From Lachnoclostridium sp. An181 (GTDB lineage Bacteria > Bacillota > Clostridia > Lachnospirales > Lachnospiraceae): 64,000 nt of DNA. The stretch lies in NCBI RefSeq assembly GCF_002160325.1, contig NZ_NFKJ01000008.1, positions 1 to 64,000 of the forward strand, read 5' to 3'. Every line of letters starts with the position of its first letter. Within the stretch, counting starts at the first letter, position 1. A program made the translations under genes and the position numbers. Below the pieces are notes generated by a model. The model did not search any database. It had not been told where the DNA came from and saw only the letters and a list, made by a program, of their open reading frames with translations. Positions 15,211-24,816 of the stretch are shown in pieces.

Positions 15211-17046
15211 ATGGCACATCGAGGACGAAATCATGGATTTGGAGCAGGAGCCGGGATGGGCACGGGCGAAAAGGCAAAAGATTTCAAGGGGACTATACGG
15301 AAACTTTTGAAATACCTTGGCAATTATAAGATCGGCCTTGTCTTTGTCGTGTTGTTTGCGATCGGAGGAACCGTGTTCAACATTGTCGGTCCAAAGATAC
15401 TTGGAAAAGCCACAACAGAGATTTTTACAGGATTGGTCGGAAAAGTGTCAGGCGGAGCCGGAATTGATTTTGAGAAGATTGGAAGGATCCTTATCTTTCT
15501 TCTTGGTCTGTATCTTATCAGTGCAGCATTTTCTTTCATACAAGGTTTCATCATGACAGGAATCACACAGAAACTGACGTACAAGTTCAGAAAAGAGCTT
15601 TCCGAGAAGATCGACCGTATGCCGATGAATTATTTTGATACGAGGACACATGGGGAAATTCTATCCCGCATCACAAATGATGTGGATACGCTCAGTCAAA
15701 GTTTGAATCAGAGTGCAACACAGCTGATCACCTCTGTGACGACCATTATCGGGGTGCTGATCATGATGCTCAGTATCAGTCCTCTGATGACAGTTGTGGC
15801 TCTTTTGATCCTTCCGATTTCCATGGGGCTGATCTCCATGGTGATCAAACGCTCTCAGAAATATTTCCGCAACCAGCAGGAATACCTGGGCCATGTGAAC
15901 GGACAGGTGGAGGAAATCTACGGTGGACACAATATTGTAAAGGCATTCAACAAGGAAGAAGAAGTCATCAGGGAATTCAATGAGAAGAATGATGTTCTGT
16001 ATCAGTCAGCGTGGAAATCCCAGTTTTTTTCCGGTATGATGATGCCGATCATGCAGTTTGTGGGAAATTTAGGATATGTAGGTGTTACCATTCTGGGAGG
16101 ATATCTGGCCATTAAAAATACGATTGAAGTCGGAGATATCCAGTCTTTTATCCAGTATGTAAGGAACTTTACACAGCCGATCCAGCAGATTGCGCAGGTG
16201 GCAAACCTTCTGCAGTCCACAGCCGCAGCATCGGAGCGTGTGTTTGAATTTCTGGAAGAGGAAGAAGAAGACCAGACCGTGGAAAATCCGGTATCTATAG
16301 AAGGACTGGAAGGAAATGTGACATTTGAACATGTACATTTTGGATACACGCCGGATAAAATCATTATCAATGACTTCTCTGCCAAGGTAAAAGAAGGGCA
16401 GAAGATTGCCATTGTAGGGCCGACAGGCGCCGGAAAAACGACTATGATAAAATTATTGATGAGATTTTATGATGTGAACAGCGGTGCCATCAAAATTGAC
16501 GGGCATGATATCCGGGACTTTGACAGAGGAGAGCTGCGCAAGATGTTTGGTATGGTTCTGCAGGATACGTGGCTGTTCCATGGAACGATCAAGGAAAATT
16601 TAAGCTACGGAAAACTGGATGCAACGGATGAGGAGATAGTGGCTGCAGCTAAGGCTGCCCATGCACACCGGTTTATTCAGACTCTTCCTGGAGGATACGA
16701 CATGGAGCTCAACGAGGAGGCCAGCAACGTGTCACAAGGACAGAAACAGCTTTTGACGATCGCAAGAGCAATACTTGCGGACCCGAAGATCCTGATCCTG
16801 GATGAGGCGACAAGCTCTGTAGATACGAGAACAGAGGAGAGGATCCAAAAGGCCATGGACAATCTGATGAAGGGAAGAACAAGTTTTGTGATCGCTCACA
16901 GGCTTTCCACTATCCGGGATGCGGATATGATCCTTGTCATGAAAGACGGGGATATCGTGGAGCAGGGAAATCACGAAGAATTACTTGCAAAAGGCGGATT
17001 TTACGCAGAACTATACAATTCTCAGTTTGAGAAAGCGTCCGCATGA
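15211..17046 (+). CDS. ABC exporter half-transporter, catalytic subunit
   Basis: Second half of the heterodimeric exporter, 611 residues. After a Gly-rich N-terminus come six predicted membrane helices and an ATPase domain with Walker A GPTGAGKTT, Walker B ILILDEATSS with the catalytic Glu intact, and an altered signature VSQGQKQ. Its Walker motifs pair with the normal signature of the upstream subunit to form the working site, while its own signature faces the degenerate Walker B. Start codon lies 2 bases after the stop of the previous gene, with AAAGGAGGAG just upstream, so translation is probably coupled. Likely substrate is a hydrophobic drug or peptide; not resolved. Confidence 0.94.
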   Translation: MAHRGRNHGFGAGAGMGTGEKAKDFKGTIRKLLKYLGNYKIGLVFVVLFAIGGTVFNIVGPKILGKATTEIFTGLVGKVSGGAGIDFEKIGRILIFLLGLYLISAAFSFIQGFIMTGITQKLTYKFRKELSEKIDRMPMNYFDTRTHGEILSRITNDVDTLSQSLNQSATQLITSVTTIIGVLIMMLSISPLMTVVALLILPISMGLISMVIKRSQKYFRNQQEYLGHVNGQVEEIYGGHNIVKAFNKEEEVIREFNEKNDVLYQSAWKSQFFSGMMMPIMQFVGNLGYVGVTILGGYLAIKNTIEVGDIQSFIQYVRNFTQPIQQIAQVANLLQSTAAASERVFEFLEEEEEDQTVENPVSIEGLEGNVTFEHVHFGYTPDKIIINDFSAKVKEGQKIAIVGPTGAGKTTMIKLLMRFYDVNSGAIKIDGHDIRDFDRGELRKMFGMVLQDTWLFHGTIKENLSYGKLDATDEEIVAAAKAAHAHRFIQTLPGGYDMELNEEASNVSQGQKQLLTIARAILADPKILILDEATSSVDTRTEERIQKAMDNLMKGRTSFVIAHRLSTIRDADMILVMKDGDIVEQGNHEELLAKGGFYAELYNSQFEKASA

Positions 17047-17055
17047 TCAATATAG

Positions 17056-17100
17056 AAAAGGTGTTTCGAGGTTTCAAAATCGTACCTCGAAACACCTTTT
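17056..17100. terminator. bidirectional terminator between ABC operon and DUF1846 gene
   Basis: Perfect 17-bp stem (AAAAGGTGTTTCGAGGT and its complement) with an 11-base loop. A-tract on one side and T-tract on the other let it serve both converging genes. Confidence 0.92.
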
Positions 17101-17102
17101 TT

Positions 17103-18581
17103 CTAATGATAAATATTTTTGTTTTCGTATTTAGCTTCACTTGTCAGCTGAACACCGAGTTTTTTAAAGATTTTAACATCCACATCTGAAAGCATGACAG
17201 AAGTGTGAACCTGGCAGCCCTTCAGTTTAGGAATCTGCTCCAGTGCTTTCTGTGCAGCAGGGCTTGTAGCGGCACTCATGGAAAGCGCGATGAGTACCTC
17301 ATCCGTGTGAAGTCTTGGGTTATGGCTTCCCAGATAATCTACCTTTAATTTCTGGATCGGCTCAATGGCCTCCGGAGAGATGACATGCAGTTTGTGGTCA
17401 AGTCCTGCAAGCTCTTTTAAAGCGTTCAGTACAAGGGCTGCGGATGCTCCAAGAAGATTGGAAGTCTTTCCGCGAATGATACGTCCGTCGTCAAGCTCCA
17501 TGGCAGCAGCAGGACCATCAGTTTCTTTTGCATACTCAAGAGCAGCGCCCACAACTGCGCGGTCAGAGGTACTGATGTTGGCCTGTTTCATCAAAAGTTC
17601 AATCTTGAATGCCTCATCCTCTGTAGCTGTGCCCTCAGCCAGATTGTCAAGGGATGTATAGTATCTCCGGATGATCTCCTGCTTGGATGCCTCCCGGCAT
17701 GCCTCATCGTCCACAATACAGTTTCCTGCCATGTTGACCCCCATATCGGTCGGAGACTTGTATGGACTCTCACCGTAAATGCGCTCAAAAATAGCGTTGA
17801 GAACAGGGAAGATTTCTACATCACGGTTGTAGTTGACCGTTGTCTTTCCGTATGCCTCCAGATGGAATGGGTCGATCATGTTGACATCATTCAAATCTGC
17901 GGTGGCTGCCTCGTAGGCAAGGTTGACAGGATGCTTGAGAGGGATATTCCAAATCGGGAATGTTTCGAATTTTGCGTATCCGGCACGTATTCCACGTTTA
18001 TGCTCATGATAGAGCTGTGACAGGCAGGTCGCCATCTTTCCGCTTCCAGGACCAGGAGCAGTGATGATGACAAGCGGCCTGCTTGTCTCAATGTAGTCGT
18101 TTTTTCCGTATCCGTCATCGCTGACAATGAGCGGAATATTGGAAGGATATCCTTCGATGGAGTAGTGGATGTACACTTTCACACCCAGCTTTTCCAGTCG
18201 GGATTTAAACAGGTTGGCGCTGTTTTGACCGGTATACTGCGTGATGACCACGCTGCCCACAAACAGACCTTTTTCTGTGAAGACATCGATCAGGCGCAAA
18301 ACGTCTGAGTCGTAGGTAATTCCAAGATCACCGCGCACTTTGTTTTTTTCGATATCTCCTGCGCTGATGACGATCACGATTTCCGCCTGGTCCGCCAGCT
18401 GAAGCAGCATCCGTAGCTTGCTGTCAGGCTCAAATCCAGGAAGAACTCTGGAAGCGTGGAAATCATCGAAAAGCTTTCCTCCAAACTCCAGATACAGTTT
18501 GTTGTCAAACTGATTGATTCTTTCGCGGATGTGGGCGGACTGTGTCTTTAAGTATTTTTCGTTATCAAACCCTATTTTCAT
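17103..18581 (-). CDS. DUF1846 family protein, function unknown
   Basis: Protein of 492 residues matching the DUF1846 family of Firmicutes. The family has known structures but no settled function. Visible parts include an N-terminal region with IVIVISAGDIEKNK, and a nucleotide-binding-like loop APGPGSGKMAT near residue 185. No signal peptide or membrane helix is seen, so it is cytoplasmic. The start follows GGAAGAGAGG on the minus strand. It stands alone: convergent with the ABC operon and divergent from ftsH. The loop resembles a P-loop, but whether it binds ATP is inference. Confidence 0.9.
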   Translation of the reverse strand: MKIGFDNEKYLKTQSAHIRERINQFDNKLYLEFGGKLFDDFHASRVLPGFEPDSKLRMLLQLADQAEIVIVISAGDIEKNKVRGDLGITYDSDVLRLIDVFTEKGLFVGSVVITQYTGQNSANLFKSRLEKLGVKVYIHYSIEGYPSNIPLIVSDDGYGKNDYIETSRPLVIITAPGPGSGKMATCLSQLYHEHKRGIRAGYAKFETFPIWNIPLKHPVNLAYEAATADLNDVNMIDPFHLEAYGKTTVNYNRDVEIFPVLNAIFERIYGESPYKSPTDMGVNMAGNCIVDDEACREASKQEIIRRYYTSLDNLAEGTATEDEAFKIELLMKQANISTSDRAVVGAALEYAKETDGPAAAMELDDGRIIRGKTSNLLGASAALVLNALKELAGLDHKLHVISPEAIEPIQKLKVDYLGSHNPRLHTDEVLIALSMSAATSPAAQKALEQIPKLKGCQVHTSVMLSDVDVKIFKKLGVQLTSEAKYENKNIYH

Positions 18582-18734
18582 ATGAACCTCTCTTCCTTTT
18601 TCTTTTTATATTTTTAGTATAAACATCATACCAACCAGTATACTACAAAATAGAAGTGAATGGCTAGAGGAAAAATGACAGACATTCTTTAGAAAGCTTT
18701 AAGATTTTGTGGGTAGATTTTCACAATCTTTTTA

Positions 18735-18763
18735 TTGATTTATACTTTTTCCCTACTTATAAT
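18735..18763 (+). promoter_or_regulatory. sigma-A promoter of ftsH
   Basis: TTGATT (18735-18740), 17-base spacer, perfect TATAAT (18758-18763), 35 bases upstream of the ftsH start codon. Confidence 0.8.
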
Positions 18764-18797
18764 AAGATAGGTAGTGATTCAAATTGAGGAGGATATA

Positions 18798-20825
18798 ATG
18801 AGTAACAACCAGTTGAATAACAATAATAACAATAAAGATCCAAAGCGGAAGAACCGTCAAGGATGGGGAGCAGTCATTGCGACAGCACTCCTCACAGCAT
18901 TGGTTGTCCTTCTTTTATACCAGTTTAGGCAGGACAGCCAGTACCAGGAAATTACATACAGCAAGTTTTTGAGTCTGGTGGATGAAGGCTTTGTGGATAA
19001 AGTTCAGCTTGACACCCAGAAAATGGAGATTCAGCTGAAGGACAATGCCTGGCTGGACAGGAAAGGAAACCTGCAGTATACGAATGATGAGAAACAGATA
19101 GCGAGAAACAAACGGAATAAAGTTACCTATTATACGGGGATCGTCAAAGACGATACACTCTCCGACAGACTTTATAAAGCAGGGGTTGAATATGGACAGA
19201 AAATTCCGGACTCCACATCTGCCATTATCCTCAATCTGCTCGTGAGCGTGGTCATTCCGTTTGCTTTGATATTCTTTGTATTCTGCTTTGCAATGAAGAG
19301 GATGTCTCAGGGCGGCGGCATGATGGGCGTTGGAAAGAGCAATGCAAAGATGTATGTGGAAAAAGAGACCGGCGTTACATTTAAAGATGTGGCAGGCGAG
19401 GATGAAGCAAAAGAGTCTTTACAGGAAGTCGTTGATTTTCTTCACAATCCGGGGAAATATACGGGTATTGGCGCAAAACTTCCGAAAGGCGCGCTGCTTG
19501 TGGGACCTCCGGGAACCGGTAAGACTCTGCTGGCAAAGGCGGTTGCGGGGGAGGCCAAGGTACCGTTCTTTTCCCTTTCCGGTTCCGCATTTGTGGAGAT
19601 GTATGTCGGCGTGGGAGCATCCAGAGTGCGTGATCTGTTCAAGCAGGCGCAATCCATGGCACCTTGCATTGTCTTTATAGATGAGATTGACGCCATAGGG
19701 AAGAGCAGGGACAGCACACTGGGAGGTAATGACGAGAGAGAACAGACACTCAACCAGCTTCTGGCAGAGATGGACGGTTTTGATACAAGCAAAGGTCTTC
19801 TCCTTCTGGGAGCGACAAACCGACCTGAGATTTTGGACCCGGCGCTTTTAAGACCTGGACGTTTTGACAGGCGGATCATCGTGGACAGACCGGATCTAAA
19901 GGGACGTATCGCGATTTTGAAAGTACACGCAAAAGATGTAAAGATGGATGAGACCGTGGATTTGGAGGCAATTGCACTGGCTACATCCGGAGCTGTGGGC
20001 TCAGAGCTTGCCAATATGATCAACGAAGCAGCTATCACAGCAGTAAAACATGGGAGAAACGTGGTCTCCCAGGCAGATTTGTTTGAGGCAGTGGAAGTGG
20101 TACTTGTCGGAAAGGAAAAGAAGGACCGCATCATGAGTATGGAGGAGAGAAGAATTGTCTCCTACCATGAGGTGGGACATGCGCTTGTGAGCGCACTTCA
20201 AAAAGATTCCGAGCCGGTGCAGAAGATTACCATTGTTCCAAGGACCATGGGGGCACTTGGTTATGTGATGCAGACACCTGAGGAAGAGAAGTTCCTGAAT
20301 ACGAAAAAAGAGCTTGAGGCAATGCTTGTGGGACTTTTGGCAGGGCGTGCGGCTGAAGAGATCGTATTTGACACGGTCACAACAGGGGCATCCAATGATA
20401 TTGAAAAAGCGACGTCCGTGGCAAGGGCTATGATCACGCAGTACGGAATGTCCGAAAAGTTCGGCCTTATCGGACTGGAATCCATTCAGAGCCGGTATCT
20501 GGACGGCAGACCAGTGCAAAACTGCGGACCTGACACAGCAGCTGAGATTGACAAAGAAGTCATGAAGATGTTAAAGAACGCCTATGAGGAGGCAAAACGT
20601 CTGTTAAGTGAAAACAGGGAGGCGCTGGATAAAATTGCCGCATTCCTCATTGAGAAGGAGACGATCACCGGAAAAGAATTCATGAAGATTTTCCGCGAAG
20701 TGAAAGGGATCGATCCGGATGAAGAAGAGAAGGAAAAAAGGATTGAGATGAAACCGGTTCCGATGAGTGAAACTGCTCCGGAAGAATCTGCCGCCTCCGG
20801 GGAGCAGCAGGCAGGAGAAGAATAG
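18798..20825 (+). CDS. ftsH: ATP-dependent zinc metalloprotease FtsH
   Basis: Membrane-bound AAA protease that degrades misfolded membrane proteins and short-lived regulators. The 675 residues contain an Asn-rich N-terminus, a first membrane helix (about 23-42), an extracytoplasmic domain and a second helix (about 130-155). Then comes the AAA domain, with Walker A GPPGTGKT (236-243), and the zinc protease motif HEVGH (457-461). The C-terminal tail is acidic. ATG 18798 is chosen over an in-frame GTG at 18774 because AGGAGG lies between them at the right distance. It is monocistronic: own promoter upstream, terminator downstream. Confidence 0.97.
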   Translation: MSNNQLNNNNNNKDPKRKNRQGWGAVIATALLTALVVLLLYQFRQDSQYQEITYSKFLSLVDEGFVDKVQLDTQKMEIQLKDNAWLDRKGNLQYTNDEKQIARNKRNKVTYYTGIVKDDTLSDRLYKAGVEYGQKIPDSTSAIILNLLVSVVIPFALIFFVFCFAMKRMSQGGGMMGVGKSNAKMYVEKETGVTFKDVAGEDEAKESLQEVVDFLHNPGKYTGIGAKLPKGALLVGPPGTGKTLLAKAVAGEAKVPFFSLSGSAFVEMYVGVGASRVRDLFKQAQSMAPCIVFIDEIDAIGKSRDSTLGGNDEREQTLNQLLAEMDGFDTSKGLLLLGATNRPEILDPALLRPGRFDRRIIVDRPDLKGRIAILKVHAKDVKMDETVDLEAIALATSGAVGSELANMINEAAITAVKHGRNVVSQADLFEAVEVVLVGKEKKDRIMSMEERRIVSYHEVGHALVSALQKDSEPVQKITIVPRTMGALGYVMQTPEEEKFLNTKKELEAMLVGLLAGRAAEEIVFDTVTTGASNDIEKATSVARAMITQYGMSEKFGLIGLESIQSRYLDGRPVQNCGPDTAAEIDKEVMKMLKNAYEEAKRLLSENREALDKIAAFLIEKETITGKEFMKIFREVKGIDPDEEEKEKRIEMKPVPMSETAPEESAASGEQQAGEE

Positions 20826-20905
20826 GAGCTTTTGGAAACCGAAAATCCATCACAGCAACAATAAAAAGCGTGTTTGGTATTTATCTTATAAGCTGCGAAT
20901 AAAAC

Positions 20906-20943
20906 AAAGGGCACTGCAGATTGGTTTCATGCAGTGTCCTTTT
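20906..20943 (+). terminator. Terminator after ftsH
   Basis: AAAGG-g-CACTGCA pairs with TGCAGTG-t-CCTTT around an 11-base loop, followed by a short T run. It lies 40 bases before the uvrC start. Confidence 0.75.
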
Positions 20944-20982
20944 ATGTATGCAAGATGCACAGGAAAAGACAGAGGGAAAACG

Positions 20983-22827
20983 ATGGAATATTTTGATATT
21001 GAAGAAGAATTGAAAAAACTTCCCGCAAAGCCGGGAGTATATCTGATGCACGATGAAAAAGATGAAATTATCTATGTGGGAAAAGCCGTAAGCTTAAAAA
21101 ATCGTGTCAGACAGTATTTCCAGTCCAGCAGGAATAAAGGTGTAAAGATTGAGCAGATGGTGACACATATTCAGAGGTTTGAATACATTGTGACTGATTC
21201 TGAGCTTGAAGCGCTTGTTTTGGAGTGTAATCTGATCAAAGAGCACAGACCAAAATACAACACCATGCTCATGGATGACAAGACATATCCGTTTATCAAA
21301 GTCACAGTTGGCGAGGCCTATCCGAGAGTCATGATGGCAAGAAGGATGGTAAAGGACAAAGCAAAATATTTTGGACCATATACAAGCGCCGGGGCAGTGA
21401 AAGATACCATTGATCTGATCCGAAAACTGTACCATATCCGCAATTGCAGCCGGAATCTTCCAAGGGATATCGGAAAGGAAAGACCATGTCTGAATTACCA
21501 TATCAAGCAGTGCTATGCCCCGTGCCAAGGATATATTTCGCAGGAAAAATATCAGGAGTCTGTCCAGGAAGTACTCCATTTTCTTAACGGGAATTATGAC
21601 GGAATTTTAAAGGATCTGGAGGAGAATATGATGGCAGCATCCGAGGCAATGGAATATGAAAAAGCGATCGAGTACAGAGAGCTTTTGAACAGTGTGCGCC
21701 AGATTGCCCAGAAACAAAAAATCACAAACAGCAGCGGAGAGGACCGGGATGTACTTGCTCTGGCCATGGACCGGGAAGACGCAGTGGTGCAGGTGTTTTT
21801 TATCCGCGGAGGAAGACTCATTGGCCGGGACCATTTTTATATGCGGCGCCAGAACGGAGATGATAAAAGGGAGATCCTGACAAATTTTATCAAGCAGTTT
21901 TATGCGGGAACCCCATATATTCCGGCGCAGATCATGCTGCCTTTAGAGGTGGACGACAGGGACCTTTTGGAGGAATGGCTTGGCAAAAAAAGAGGACATA
22001 AAGTGTCCATTGTGATTCCCAAAAAGGGGGAAAAAGAAAAACTTGTAGAGCTTGCTCAGAAAAATGCAGCCATTGTCCTCAACACGGACAAGGAAAGATT
22101 AAAAAGGGAGGAAGGACGCACTATCGGAGCGGTCAAGGAGATAGGGAAACTCCTGGGGATTGAGGGAATCAAGAGAATGGAGGCGTACGACATCTCCAAC
22201 ACAAATGGATTTGAGTCAGTGGGATCTATGATCGTGTATGAGAACGGAAAGCCAAAGAGGAACGATTACCGCAAGTTTAAAATCAAAAGCGTGCAGGGGC
22301 CGGACGACTATGCGAGTATGGAGGAAGTGCTCACAAGAAGATTTTCCCATGGACTAAGGGAGAGAGAAGAAGGAGAGAAAAACGGACATTTCAATGTATT
22401 TCCGGACCTTATCATGATGGACGGAGGGAAAGGTCAGGTCAATATTGCCAAAAAAGTATTGGATAATCTGAAACTGCAGATTCCGGTGTGCGGTATGGTA
22501 AAGGATGACAGCCACAGAACAAGGGGGCTGTACTACGAGAATAAAGAGATACCGATCGAGCGTACCTCCGAAGGCTTTCGGCTTATCACAAGAATACAGG
22601 ATGAGGCACACCGGTTCGCAATCGAGTATCACAGAAAACTCCGGGGCGAGGGTCAAGTTCGGTCTGTCCTGGAGGAAATCAAAGGCGTTGGGCCTGCAAG
22701 AAGGAAAGACTTGATGCGGAACTTCAAAAGCCTGGAGGAAATCAAAAATGCAAGTGTGGAAGACCTGAAAAAACTGCCGACAATGAATGAAAAATCTGCC
22801 AATGAAGTATACAATTATTTTCATTGA
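20983..22827 (+). CDS. uvrC: Excinuclease ABC subunit C
   Basis: Nucleotide excision repair nuclease, which cuts on both sides of a lesion in complex with UvrB. The 614 residues show the N-terminal GIY-YIG nuclease ([15 protein letters not shown]), four cysteines around [22 protein letters not shown], a UVR domain that contacts UvrB (about 200-235), an RNase H-like C-terminal nuclease with conserved Asp residues (YDISN, MDGGKGQ), and a helix-hairpin-helix at the end (IKGVGPARR). The open frame extends upstream to 20767, but the family starts at MEYFDIEEE, preceded by GAGGG. The extension would also overlap ftsH and its terminator. Confidence 0.97.
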   Translation: MEYFDIEEELKKLPAKPGVYLMHDEKDEIIYVGKAVSLKNRVRQYFQSSRNKGVKIEQMVTHIQRFEYIVTDSELEALVLECNLIKEHRPKYNTMLMDDKTYPFIKVTVGEAYPRVMMARRMVKDKAKYFGPYTSAGAVKDTIDLIRKLYHIRNCSRNLPRDIGKERPCLNYHIKQCYAPCQGYISQEKYQESVQEVLHFLNGNYDGILKDLEENMMAASEAMEYEKAIEYRELLNSVRQIAQKQKITNSSGEDRDVLALAMDREDAVVQVFFIRGGRLIGRDHFYMRRQNGDDKREILTNFIKQFYAGTPYIPAQIMLPLEVDDRDLLEEWLGKKRGHKVSIVIPKKGEKEKLVELAQKNAAIVLNTDKERLKREEGRTIGAVKEIGKLLGIEGIKRMEAYDISNTNGFESVGSMIVYENGKPKRNDYRKFKIKSVQGPDDYASMEEVLTRRFSHGLREREEGEKNGHFNVFPDLIMMDGGKGQVNIAKKVLDNLKLQIPVCGMVKDDSHRTRGLYYENKEIPIERTSEGFRLITRIQDEAHRFAIEYHRKLRGEGQVRSVLEEIKGVGPARRKDLMRNFKSLEEIKNASVEDLKKLPTMNEKSANEVYNYFH

Positions 22828-22836
22828 TGTTATAAT
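22808..22836 (+). promoter_or_regulatory. extended -10 promoter of hprK
   Basis: TGTTATAAT (TATAAT at 22831-22836 with TGn) and a weak -35, TATACA (22808-22813), 17 bases upstream. It overlaps the end of uvrC, so hprK can be transcribed separately. Confidence 0.55.
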
Positions 22837-22884
22837 AAATGCAGTATGTGCATTGCATATTGGAGCAGTAAAGGAGGACAGGTT

Positions 22885-23817
22885 ATGAACTGTGCAGATG
22901 GCGTAGCAATGAAAAAACTTGTGGAAAAAATGAATTTAAAGAACATGACGCCTGAAATTGACTTGGAAGACAAACAGATTCAGGTGCCGGACATCAACAG
23001 GCCGGCTTTGCAGCTGACCGGATTTTTTGAGCACTTTGAATCAGACCGTGTACAGATTATCGGATATGTGGAATATGCATTTCTTCAAAGAATGCAGCAG
23101 GAGAAAAAGGAAAAGATGTACGATAAACTTCTTTCATATGGGATTCCGTGCATTATTTTCAGCAGAAGTATGCAGCCGGATGAAATCCTTCTGAAAAAAG
23201 CAGTGGAGAGAAATATTCCGATTTTCCAGACAGAGAAACCAACTTCCGCGTTTTTGGCGGAGATCATCCGGTGGCTGAATGTAGAGCTTGCCCCATGCAT
23301 TTCTATTCACGGGGTATTGGTAGATGTTTACGGTGTCGGAGTGCTGATCATGGGCGAGAGTGGAATCGGAAAGAGTGAGGCGGCTCTTGAGCTTATCAAG
23401 CGCGGTCACCGTCTTGTGACGGACGATGTGGTGGAAATACGAAAAGTCAGCGATGACACTTTGGTTGGAACAGCACCGGATATCACAAGGCATCTGATCG
23501 AGCTTAGGGGCATCGGAATTGTTGATGTAAAGACTTTGTTCGGTGTGCAGAGCGTTAAGGAAACCCAGACCATTGATCTGGTGATCACGCTGGAAGAGTG
23601 GGACAAAGAAAGAGAATATGACCGTCTTGGCCTGTCGGAGGAGTACACAGAATTCCTTGGAAACAAAGTCGTATGTCATAATATACCGATCCGCCCAGGA
23701 AGAAATCTGGCTATCATTGTAGAGTCAGCGTCTGTCAACCACAGACAGAAACAGATGGGCTACAACGCGGCGGAAGAATTGTACAGAAGAGTGCAGGCAA
23801 ATCTTGCAAAGAAATAG
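22885..23817 (+). CDS. hprK: HPr kinase/phosphorylase
   Basis: Bifunctional enzyme that phosphorylates Ser46 of HPr and removes the phosphate again, the sensor of carbon catabolite control in Firmicutes. The 310 residues have an N-terminal domain of unknown role and a C-terminal kinase domain with the P-loop GESGIGKS (157-164). A conserved His lies in SIHG ahead of the loop, and the family signature follows in LIELRGIGIVDV. ATG 22885 is used because AAAGGAGGACAGG lies just before it; an in-frame upstream start at 22846 has no ribosome site. A ROK glucokinase gene begins 11 bases after its stop, so hexose phosphorylation and catabolite sensing are likely co-expressed. Confidence 0.96.
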   Translation: MNCADGVAMKKLVEKMNLKNMTPEIDLEDKQIQVPDINRPALQLTGFFEHFESDRVQIIGYVEYAFLQRMQQEKKEKMYDKLLSYGIPCIIFSRSMQPDEILLKKAVERNIPIFQTEKPTSAFLAEIIRWLNVELAPCISIHGVLVDVYGVGVLIMGESGIGKSEAALELIKRGHRLVTDDVVEIRKVSDDTLVGTAPDITRHLIELRGIGIVDVKTLFGVQSVKETQTIDLVITLEEWDKEREYDRLGLSEEYTEFLGNKVVCHNIPIRPGRNLAIIVESASVNHRQKQMGYNAAEELYRRVQANLAKK

Positions 23818-23828
23818 GAGGAAGAGTG

Positions 23829-24761
23829 ATGAATTATTGTTTTGGAGTTGACATCGGAGGGACAACTATCAAGATGGGATTGTTCCAATTTAACGGAGAA
23901 GTGATTGACAAATGGGAGATCAAGACAAGAGTGGAAAATGAAGGAGCAGCTATTCTTCCGGATATTGCGGCATCTGTAAAGGAAAAGATGGAAAAGTATA
24001 AGCTGGAAAAAGAGAATGTTCTTGGAATTGGAGTTGGCGTTCCGGCACCGGTTTCTGAAAATGGAATTGTGAACGGAAGTGCAAATCTTGGATGGAAATA
24101 TAAAGAAGTGAAACATGAGCTGGAAGAGTACACAGACATCAATGTAAAAGTGGGAAATGATGCGAATGTAGCTGCTCTTGGCGAAATGTGGAAGGGCGGT
24201 GGCCTTGGAAATAAAAACATGGTCATGGTCACGCTGGGCACTGGTGTTGGCGGCGGAATCATCATTGACGGAAAAATTCTCGGGGGAGCACACGGTGCAG
24301 GCGGAGAAATCGGCCATATATGTGTGAATTATGAGGAAGAAGAAAAATGCGGATGCGGCAACAGAGGATGTCTGGAGCAATATGCATCTGCAACAGGAAT
24401 CACAAGGCTCGCCAATATGCGCCTGAAAAAAGATGATAATCCGTCTAAGTTGAGAGAGACAGAAGTCAGCGCCAAAACAGTGTTTGATGCAGTAAAAGAA
24501 GGAGATGCCCTTGCCATTGAAGTGGCGGAAGAGTTTGGAAAATATCTGGGCTATGCGCTTGCCAATATTGCTGTTTTGACAGATCCTTCTGTTATCGTTA
24601 TCGGAGGAGGAGTTTCAAAGGCAGGAGAGATTTTGTTGACTTTTGTGGAGAAATATTTCAGACAGAGAGTATTTTTTGCAAATGAATCTGTGAAGTTTGC
24701 ACTTGCGCAGCTTGGAAACGATGCAGGAATTTGCGGAGCCGCAAAACTTGTATTAAATTAA
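23829..24761 (+). CDS. glcK: ROK family glucokinase
   Basis: Glucose to glucose-6-phosphate, ATP-dependent. The 310 residues lack the N-terminal DNA-binding domain of ROK repressors. They begin directly with the phosphate-binding loop GVDIGGTTIKMG, and carry the sugar-binding GGEIGHI and the zinc motif CGCGNRGCLEQY. ATG 23829 is 7 bases after AGGAGG; an overlapping GTG at 23826 is too close. Placement behind hprK fits a role in hexose entry to glycolysis. Other hexoses, such as N-acetylmannosamine, cannot be excluded for a ROK kinase, but sequence and context favour glucose. Confidence 0.92.
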   Translation: MNYCFGVDIGGTTIKMGLFQFNGEVIDKWEIKTRVENEGAAILPDIAASVKEKMEKYKLEKENVLGIGVGVPAPVSENGIVNGSANLGWKYKEVKHELEEYTDINVKVGNDANVAALGEMWKGGGLGNKNMVMVTLGTGVGGGIIIDGKILGGAHGAGGEIGHICVNYEEEEKCGCGNRGCLEQYASATGITRLANMRLKKDDNPSKLRETEVSAKTVFDAVKEGDALAIEVAEEFGKYLGYALANIAVLTDPSVIVIGGGVSKAGEILLTFVEKYFRQRVFFANESVKFALAQLGNDAGICGAAKLVLN

Positions 24762-24772
24762 AAACTGTCTAT

Positions 24773-24811
24773 AAAAAAATCACTGTGGACATTTTCCACA
24801 GTGATTTTTTT
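24773..24811. terminator. bidirectional terminator between glcK and the PBP gene
   Basis: Perfect 17-bp stem (A7TCACTGTGGA and its complement) with a 5-base loop, ending in seven T residues on either strand. Confidence 0.92.
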
Positions 24812-24816
24812 ATTTT

